From NCBI GenBank assembly GCA_026645935.1, contig JAPKMP010000008.1, forward strand, positions 124,001-188,000: a stretch of DNA of 64,000 bases. The letters are read 5' to 3'. Each line of letters opens with the position of its first letter. Within the stretch, counting starts at the first letter, position 1. A model generated the notes under the pieces. It was not told the DNA's origin. It saw nothing but the letters and a program-made list of their open reading frames with translations, and did not search any database. Shown here piece after piece: positions 59,375-64,000 of this stretch. A program made the translations under genes and the position numbers. The stretch comes from Candidatus Villigracilaceae bacterium (GTDB taxonomy: Bacteria; Chloroflexota; Anaerolineae; Anaerolineales; Villigracilaceae).

Positions 59375-60166
59375 ATATCCATCGTAACCATTCTCACAGA
59401 TTTTGGAACAGACAACGAATTTGTAGGGGTGATGAAGGGCGTGATCTACGGGATCACGCCTGACGCCAGGATCGTCGACCTTACGCACAACATCCAGCGG
59501 CATAACGTCAGGGAAGGCGCAATCTCAGTCTGGCGGGCGTACCCGTACTTTCCGCAGGGTACTGTTCACATATTCGTCGTGGACCCTGGCGTGGGCACAA
59601 GGCGGCGCCCCATCGCAGCCCACCTCCACGGACAATATTTCGTGGGTCCCGATAACGGTTTGTTGACACCCGTCATAGTAGATGCGGAACGGGATGGAAA
59701 AACTGTTGAGGTCGTCCATTTGCAGAATCAAAAATACTGGCTCGAAAAAGTCAGCCGCACTTTTCACGGACGCGATATTTTTTCGCCGGTGGGTGCCCAC
59801 CTGGCAGGCGGCGCATCATTGGCGGACATGGGGAAATTCATCACCGACCCGGTAAGGCTGGAATTATCCAGACCTGTAATAACGAAGAACGGTTGGGAAG
59901 CGCACATCAGCGTGATCGATTCGTTCGGGAACATGACGCTCGACCTGCCCGCCGCAGCCCTCGACGGCCGGACCGATGTCCGCTTCCGTTTGAAGGGCAG
60001 GGAGGTCTCCGGCATTGTCGAGACGTATGGGCATAAACCCGCCGGTGATTTGGTTGTCGTGGTGGACAGCGAAGAGTATTTCGAGATCGCCGTTGTCAAC
60101 GGAAGCGCGAAAGAAACACTAAACGCCTCCGTTGGTGATATGGTAGAAGTCCTTCTTTCCGAGTAA
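59375..60166 (+). CDS. S-adenosylmethionine hydroxide adenosyltransferase (DUF62), with non-canonical start
   Basis: This family splits SAM to adenosine and methionine using water/hydroxide. The coding frame begins in ISIVTILTDFGTDNEFVGVM (quoted from the first codon), the conserved DUF62 N-terminus with the catalytic Asp of TDFG. There is no ATG, GTG or TTG before that segment. The best candidate is ATA at 59375, with GGAGG (59365-59369) five bases before it and one base after the thrC stop. A GTG at 59429 would remove the catalytic Asp. Other motifs are VDPGVGT, GPDNGLLTP, GRDIFSPVGAHLA and the C-terminal domain VISVIDSFGNMTLD. It is 263 residues with this start. Confidence 0.85.
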   Translation: MSIVTILTDFGTDNEFVGVMKGVIYGITPDARIVDLTHNIQRHNVREGAISVWRAYPYFPQGTVHIFVVDPGVGTRRRPIAAHLHGQYFVGPDNGLLTPVIVDAERDGKTVEVVHLQNQKYWLEKVSRTFHGRDIFSPVGAHLAGGASLADMGKFITDPVRLELSRPVITKNGWEAHISVIDSFGNMTLDLPAAALDGRTDVRFRLKGREVSGIVETYGHKPAGDLVVVVDSEEYFEIAVVNGSAKETLNASVGDMVEVLLSE

Positions 60167-60178
60167 AATACTGGCGAG

Positions 60179-61819
60179 ATGCCCAACCAGCCCTTAATCA
60201 TCGAAAACCTCACGTTCAAATACCGCACCCGTCCCGAGCTGGCTTTGGAGAACATATCCTTAAAGGTAAACCCGGGGGAATTGTTATTGATCGCCGGTTC
60301 GAGCGGATGCGGCAAAACGACTCTCGCGCGCTGCATCAATGGCCTGATTCCGCGAAGCTACCGCGGCGAACGAAGCGGCCAGGTTCTCCTGCATGGCAGG
60401 GAAGTTGCCGACATGCAGATCTCCGAAATCGCTCAAGTTGTGGGGACGTTATTGCAGGACCCGGAGCGCCAGATCGTCGCCAGCAATGTTTTCAACGAGA
60501 TCGCATTTGGTCCCGAAAATTTGGGGCTTCCACGCGCAGAGATCATCAATCGGGTCGACCAGGCGATAAGCCGATTGAATCTCGAATACCTGCGCGAACG
60601 CGAGACGTTCAATCTTTCGGGTGGCGAAAAGCAGAAGGTGGCTCTGGCGGGCGTCCTGACGATGAACCCGTCCATCCTGATGTTGGATGAACCCCTCGCC
60701 TCTCTCGACCCCGCTTCTGCTCATGAAGCCCTCGAAGTTTTTCGAAGCCTCGCAGATGAAGGCAAAACGGTCATCCTTGTGGAGCACCGAGTCGAAGATG
60801 CGATCGACGCCAGGCCGGATCGACTCTTATACATGGAAGATGGAAAAATCAAATATCTTGGTCCCATCCGCGACCTTCCGCCGGAGATCGATCACACAAA
60901 GGTGAAACTGCCCGCCCCATGGGTTGTGCAAAGGGTCAAAGCGTTGGATAAAGTCCCGGCCGCGACACCCAAACCCGAAGCCGGGGAAAGAGGCGAGCCG
61001 TTGGTCGTCTTCGAGAACGTGGACTTCCGTTACGATGAGGAATATCCGCTCGTTTTGCAGAACGTCAACCTAAAGATCTATCCCGGCGATCTGATCGCTG
61101 TGTTGGGCCCGAACGGTGCAGGGAAATCCACGCTGGTCAAACATGCAATCGGCTTGCTCAAACCCACGAGAGGACGGGTGCTCGTCGAAGGCGAGGACAC
61201 GCGCAAAATGAGCGTCGCCCAAATCGCGCGGACGTTGGGTTACGTTTTTCAAAGCCCGACCCACATGTTGTATGCGCCCACGGTCAGGGAAGAGTTGGAA
61301 TTCGGTCCAAAAAATCTCGAATTCGACCCGGCGTCGATCCCGCAATACGTGAACGAAAGCCTGTTAACGGTCAACCTGAAAGGGCTCGATGAATACCCGC
61401 CGCTCGGTTTGTCGTTTGGACAGCAAAAACGAACCACCATCGCGGCGGTGCTGGCGATGCGATCAAAGATCCTCATCATGGATGAACCGACCGCCGGGCA
61501 GGATTTTGCAAATTACACCCGTTTTATGAAGGCATTATGCGACACGTCGGACAACGCGCAATCCATTCTGACCGCGAATTTTGCCGCGACGATTTTCATT
61601 ACACATGATCTCGACCTTGCAGTGACCTACGCCAACCGCGTATTATTGTTCGGCGACAAACACATCATCGCCGACGGCAAACCACAGGATGTATTGAAGG
61701 ATGACCAACTTCTCCGAAAGTATCGTGTGCGTCCCACCTCGCTTCTTCGCCTAAACCTCGACCTGCTGCCACGCACCGGGCGTTTTCTGCCCGCCGAATC
61801 GTTGGCGGCTTTTGCATAG
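60179..61819 (+). CDS. ECF transporter tandem ATP-binding protein (EcfA1-EcfA2 fusion)
   Basis: The 546-residue protein fuses two ABC ATPase domains. The first (about residues 5-255) has GSSGCGKTTLARCING, LSGGEKQKVALAG and ILMLDEPLASLDPAS. The second (about 285-520) has LGPNGAGKSTLVKHAIG, LSFGQQKRTTIAAVLA (an atypical ABC signature) and LIMDEPTAGQD. A segment between Walker B and the H-loop of the second domain is longer than usual. It powers the S and T proteins encoded directly after it, as in YkoD-type systems. A TAAAAT box overlapping the previous stop lies 9 bases before the ATG. Confidence 0.93.
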   Translation: MPNQPLIIENLTFKYRTRPELALENISLKVNPGELLLIAGSSGCGKTTLARCINGLIPRSYRGERSGQVLLHGREVADMQISEIAQVVGTLLQDPERQIVASNVFNEIAFGPENLGLPRAEIINRVDQAISRLNLEYLRERETFNLSGGEKQKVALAGVLTMNPSILMLDEPLASLDPASAHEALEVFRSLADEGKTVILVEHRVEDAIDARPDRLLYMEDGKIKYLGPIRDLPPEIDHTKVKLPAPWVVQRVKALDKVPAATPKPEAGERGEPLVVFENVDFRYDEEYPLVLQNVNLKIYPGDLIAVLGPNGAGKSTLVKHAIGLLKPTRGRVLVEGEDTRKMSVAQIARTLGYVFQSPTHMLYAPTVREELEFGPKNLEFDPASIPQYVNESLLTVNLKGLDEYPPLGLSFGQQKRTTIAAVLAMRSKILIMDEPTAGQDFANYTRFMKALCDTSDNAQSILTANFAATIFITHDLDLAVTYANRVLLFGDKHIIADGKPQDVLKDDQLLRKYRVRPTSLLRLNLDLLPRTGRFLPAESLAAFA

Positions 61820-61826
61820 TGAATCC

Positions 61827-61853
61827 CCCTGCAACGCGGAGGCATCTGCAGGG
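61827..61853 (+). terminator. Hairpin between the ECF ATPase and S-component genes
   Basis: CCCTGCA (61827-61833) pairs with TGCAGGG (61847-61853), followed by TTTATT. It may be a partial terminator or attenuator that lowers expression of the S and T genes. No known riboswitch signature is seen in the 91-nt gap. Confidence 0.45.
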
Positions 61854-61910
61854 TTTATTCATACAGGGTCAGCGTTTGTTCAATTCGATAATTCAAAAAG
61901 GAGAGAAATC

Positions 61911-62459
61911 ATGAACGATAACAGCACCTGGGCATTTGGAACCCGTCAGGTCGTTTACGGGGCGATCGGCGCCGCGTTGTACGGCGTCCTCTCGTGGGTT
62001 ACCAATATCTTCCCCCTCCCCGCTGCAGGAAACATCACCTTCCGCCCCGCGGTCGCCGTGTTGATCTTCTTCAGCGTGGCATACGGTCCCTGGGTGGGCC
62101 TGCTCGCCGGTTTCATCGGAAACACGCTCGGCGATGCGTTGAGCGGATGGGGCTTCTACTGGAACTGGAGCCTCGGCAACGGATTGATGGGCCTAGTCGC
62201 GGGTCTAGTAATGTCGCAGATCACGGACTTTCGCGCGCAGGGTCAAATCATCAAAGCCGTCATTTACGGCTTGATCGGCATTGCTGTCGGCATGCTGTTC
62301 GCTTCCCTGACCGAAATGTTCACCGGCGGCATCGACTTCAATACCGCCCTGTTCGGCTACTTTACGCCCGCCTTCCTCGGTAACGCGATCGTCACCATCG
62401 TCCTCCTGCCCATCCTGATGGTCGCCTTCGCCGCCGTCGCATCGAGGCGCGGCCGCTAA
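61911..62459 (+). CDS. ECF transporter substrate-binding (S) component
   Basis: The 182-residue membrane protein has about six helices and follows the ATPase gene, with the T gene five bases beyond it. The pattern PAAGNITFRPAVAVLIFFSVAYGPW, GNTLGDALSGWGFYWNWSLGNGLMG (key part GDALSGWGFYWNWSLGNG) is that of small ECF S components. The Trp/Gly-rich loop should line the substrate site. The vitamin or other ligand cannot be named from sequence, and there is no riboswitch or biosynthetic neighbour to indicate it. Confidence 0.85.
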   Translation: MNDNSTWAFGTRQVVYGAIGAALYGVLSWVTNIFPLPAAGNITFRPAVAVLIFFSVAYGPWVGLLAGFIGNTLGDALSGWGFYWNWSLGNGLMGLVAGLVMSQITDFRAQGQIIKAVIYGLIGIAVGMLFASLTEMFTGGIDFNTALFGYFTPAFLGNAIVTIVLLPILMVAFAAVASRRGR

Positions 62460-62464
62460 ATCCT

Positions 62465-63355
62465 ATGTTGGTCACCTGGAAGTACCGCCCGCGAAATACG
62501 TTCATCCAGCGGCTGGATCCGCGCACCAGACTCATCTTCATGCTCTGCATCATCTTTGCATTTACCATCCCCGAGATCTGGGACTACCGCATCATTCTTC
62601 CGCTCTTTGCCTTATCGCTGACCCTGTACCTTATGGCGCGCATCGAGTGGAAGGATGTGCGGCGCGCGTGGATATACATTTTCATCCTTGTGTTCTTCAT
62701 CGTGGGATTGAACGGCCTGCTTTCCGGGCGCGGCGGTCCTTCCTCGGTGACCAACCTCCCCTCCCCCGTCGTCTTCGAAGTACCCATAAAAATTCCGTTC
62801 ACCGAAATCGGCTGGGATGTCCCGGTGACCGTGTCGAAGATCTGGTTCGCGTTGAATCAGATGACGCGCATGATCACGATGGCGATCCTTGCCATTCCCA
62901 TCCCGTATACGATGGATCCGAACATCTATGGAACAGCGTTCAAAAGGATGGGCGCGTCTGACAAAGTGTCCTTCACCATGGACCTGGCGTTCCGGTTTCT
63001 GCCGACCTTTGCGCGCGACTTTACGATCACCATGGATGCCCAGCGCGCACGCGGGTATGAAATGGAAAAGCTCAAGGGAGGGATCCCCACGCGCATCCGG
63101 AAACTTGCCCCGTTGATCATCCCTGTCGTCATGCAGTCCACGGTCACAGGTGAAGAGGTGATCGACGCAATGGATTTACGGGCGTTCGGCACCAGGCAAA
63201 GGACATGGGTCAAAGACAACCTGAAGTATGCGCCGCGCGATTACCTCATCCTGGGGATCGGGGTCGCAGCGTTTGTCAGTTGTTGTGTGCTGAAATGGGT
63301 GTTCGGTATCGGCGAGTACTTCGTACCGGATTTCTTCATGAGTTTGTTCGTCTGA
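62465..63355 (+). CDS. ECF transporter transmembrane (T) component
   Basis: The 296-residue membrane protein has the EcfT coupling helices with their Ala-Arg-Gly style motifs, MDAQRARGYEME and AMDLRAFGTRQR, which contact the ATPase grooves. The N-terminal LDPRTRLIFMLCIIFAF is also characteristic. It ends in a strong terminator. With the tandem ATPase and the S component this makes a complete group-I ECF importer in one operon. Confidence 0.93.
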   Translation: MLVTWKYRPRNTFIQRLDPRTRLIFMLCIIFAFTIPEIWDYRIILPLFALSLTLYLMARIEWKDVRRAWIYIFILVFFIVGLNGLLSGRGGPSSVTNLPSPVVFEVPIKIPFTEIGWDVPVTVSKIWFALNQMTRMITMAILAIPIPYTMDPNIYGTAFKRMGASDKVSFTMDLAFRFLPTFARDFTITMDAQRARGYEMEKLKGGIPTRIRKLAPLIIPVVMQSTVTGEEVIDAMDLRAFGTRQRTWVKDNLKYAPRDYLILGIGVAAFVSCCVLKWVFGIGEYFVPDFFMSLFV

Positions 63356-63360
63356 ACAAA

Positions 63361-63386
63361 AACGCCGCTCGGAGCGGCGTTTTTTA
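63361..63386 (+). terminator. Rho-independent terminator of the ECF operon
   Basis: AACGCCGCTC (63361-63370) pairs with GAGCGGCGTT (63372-63381), with TTTTT after it. The loop is tight, but the stem is GC-rich and followed by a strong T-run. Confidence 0.9.
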
Positions 63387-63417
63387 TTAGCTTATTGTAA
63401 TAGTCACATTCTTGCCA

Positions 63418-63507
63418 GGCTCAAGGCGGCGTCCCCGCTGCCGAGGACTGCGGCGGGAGCACTGATGCGAGAGGTCTATTTAATCAAGCCACGCAGTACA
63501 CCGAGCC
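63418..63507. ncRNA. Candidate structured RNA (unassigned)
   Basis: This 90-nt gene-free stretch can fold: GGCTC (63418-63422) closes with GAGCC (63503-63507), and inside it ACTGCG (63447-63452) closes with CGCAGT (63492-63497), plus short GC-rich hairpins. The strand is uncertain. It matches no RNA family I recognise; it may be a 3' tail or just repeat-derived. Confidence 0.25.
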
Positions 63508-63522
63508 CCCAGGCGAGGAGAA

Positions 63523-64000
63523 TTATGTGAACACATCACGCGGATACGTCTCTCCGGCTTTGATTTTCAATTCCATATGGTTCTGTTCGGGTGCGAAGAC
63601 GCAGGTGGCAAAATCGGTGAAGGCGCAGGGCGGGTTGTAGGCTTTATTGAAGTCGAGGAACAGCTTCCCGTCCGGCTCGACATCCGCAACGAGATAGCGG
63701 CCCGTCGGGTAGGTTTCGTCATTGCTGGTGGGGTCCCGGAACCGGAGGAAGAACGCGCCGTCGTCCTCCCTGTTTATGTCCAATTTATATTCCTTTCCCT
63801 TGAACTCGAAGGAGACAGACCCTTCCACAAGGAATTCAGCCTTTTCGCCGGTCAGATCGGGAAAGTATGCCATCTTTGGCTTGTCGTAAGCGGTGAAAAC
63901 CACCGGGATGCGAAAGGCTTCGTCGATGTCGTACCAGGTCCGGGCGGGGAACGAGGCGCGCTTCCTACTCTGGTTATCCCACATGCGGATTCCCATCCGG
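63523..64000 (-). CDS. DUF1684 family protein (5' end beyond the window)
   Basis: The visible 157-residue C-terminal part has the DUF1684 core: the region before EAFRIPVVFTAY resembles the family's W-x-x-I-D segment, then DNE-type TSNDETYPTGRYLVADV and LDFNKAYNPPCAFTDFATC, the family's hallmark. The frame is open to the right edge and family members are usually longer, so the first Met at 63996 is probably internal. The function of the family is unknown. It converges on the ECF operon. Confidence 0.85.
   Translation of the reverse strand, partial: RMGIRMWDNQSRKRASFPARTWYDIDEAFRIPVVFTAYDKPKMAYFPDLTGEKAEFLVEGSVSFEFKGKEYKLDINREDDGAFFLRFRDPTSNDETYPTGRYLVADVEPDGKLFLDFNKAYNPPCAFTDFATCVFAPEQNHMELKIKAGETYPRDVFT

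Noticed and set aside
61820-61910. Possible riboswitch before the ECF S-component gene
   Set aside because: The 91-nt gap has only one simple hairpin and none of the conserved cores I know for TPP, cobalamin, FMN or preQ1 elements.
63418-63507. SRP RNA or 6S RNA identity for the structured stretch
   Set aside because: No GGUCAGGU-type SRP core, and the pairing is not a long rod with a central bubble as expected for 6S RNA.

Overview
The window looks like a chromosomal segment of a Chloroflexota bacterium, most likely an Anaerolineae-type organism. This is inferred from the gene families, from lipoproteins with a classical lipobox, and from the style of the small intergenic repeats; no rRNA or other marker gene is present to prove it. 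There is no prophage, transposase, CRISPR array or tRNA gene. Coding density is high, and most intergenic gaps hold stem-loops that act as terminators or are dispersed small repeats.

Layout. 1-9297 (minus strand) carries only the membrane-arm genes of respiratory complex I, in the order nuoA-H-J-K-L-M-M-N, with two nuoM copies; the peripheral-arm genes must lie elsewhere. 9408-14818 (minus) has a nucleotidyltransferase/small membrane protein/lipoprotein operon, a choline-kinase-like phosphotransferase, an APC permease and a metallophosphoesterase. 15143-17959 (plus) has a membrane-anchored STAND NTPase with TPRs and a GxxExxY nuclease-like gene bracketed by inverted repeats. 18079-19694 is a PiT phosphate transporter with its DUF47 partner. 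20056-23528 holds tryptophanase and tryptophan 2,3-dioxygenase, separated by an ECF sigma/putative anti-sigma pair. 23652-27576 is a HlyD/ATPase/MacB export operon that ends in an SH3b lipoprotein. 27838-40591 is a mixed region: a GltD-like flavoprotein, two unknown proteins, a MoxR/VWA pair, a membrane protease, a thioredoxin-fold/cyclophilin fusion lipoprotein, TrmI, a Nudix hydrolase, ribosomal protein L25, a PaiB-like protein and a D-Ala-D-Ala-ligase-like enzyme.

40675-44225 (minus) is a compact redox module: 2x[4Fe-4S] ferredoxin, FAD/NAD oxidoreductase, membrane cytochrome b and a cytochrome c with 17 CxxCH motifs. It is followed by a cold-shock gene, MTA/SAH nucleosidase and several small genes. 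49231-54415 is a tight three-gene plus-strand array: a C39-like peptidase with SH3b domains, a tandem 2TM SLATT-like protein, and an 806-residue protein with a deoxyribosyltransferase/TIR-like N-terminal domain, a TPR middle and a SLOG-like C-terminal domain. It is the best candidate here for an undescribed nucleotide-signal/effector conflict system. 54956-64000 holds a deoxynucleoside-kinase-like protein, a methyltransferase, TerC, divergent thrB/thrC, a SAM hydroxide adenosyltransferase, a complete ECF transporter (tandem ATPase, S, T) and a truncated DUF1684 gene.

A recurrent feature is a TATAAT-like box only 6-10 bases before an ATG that lacks a clear Shine-Dalgarno sequence, suggesting leaderless transcripts. 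The thrB/thrC divergence contains a palindromic -10 box that could serve both genes.
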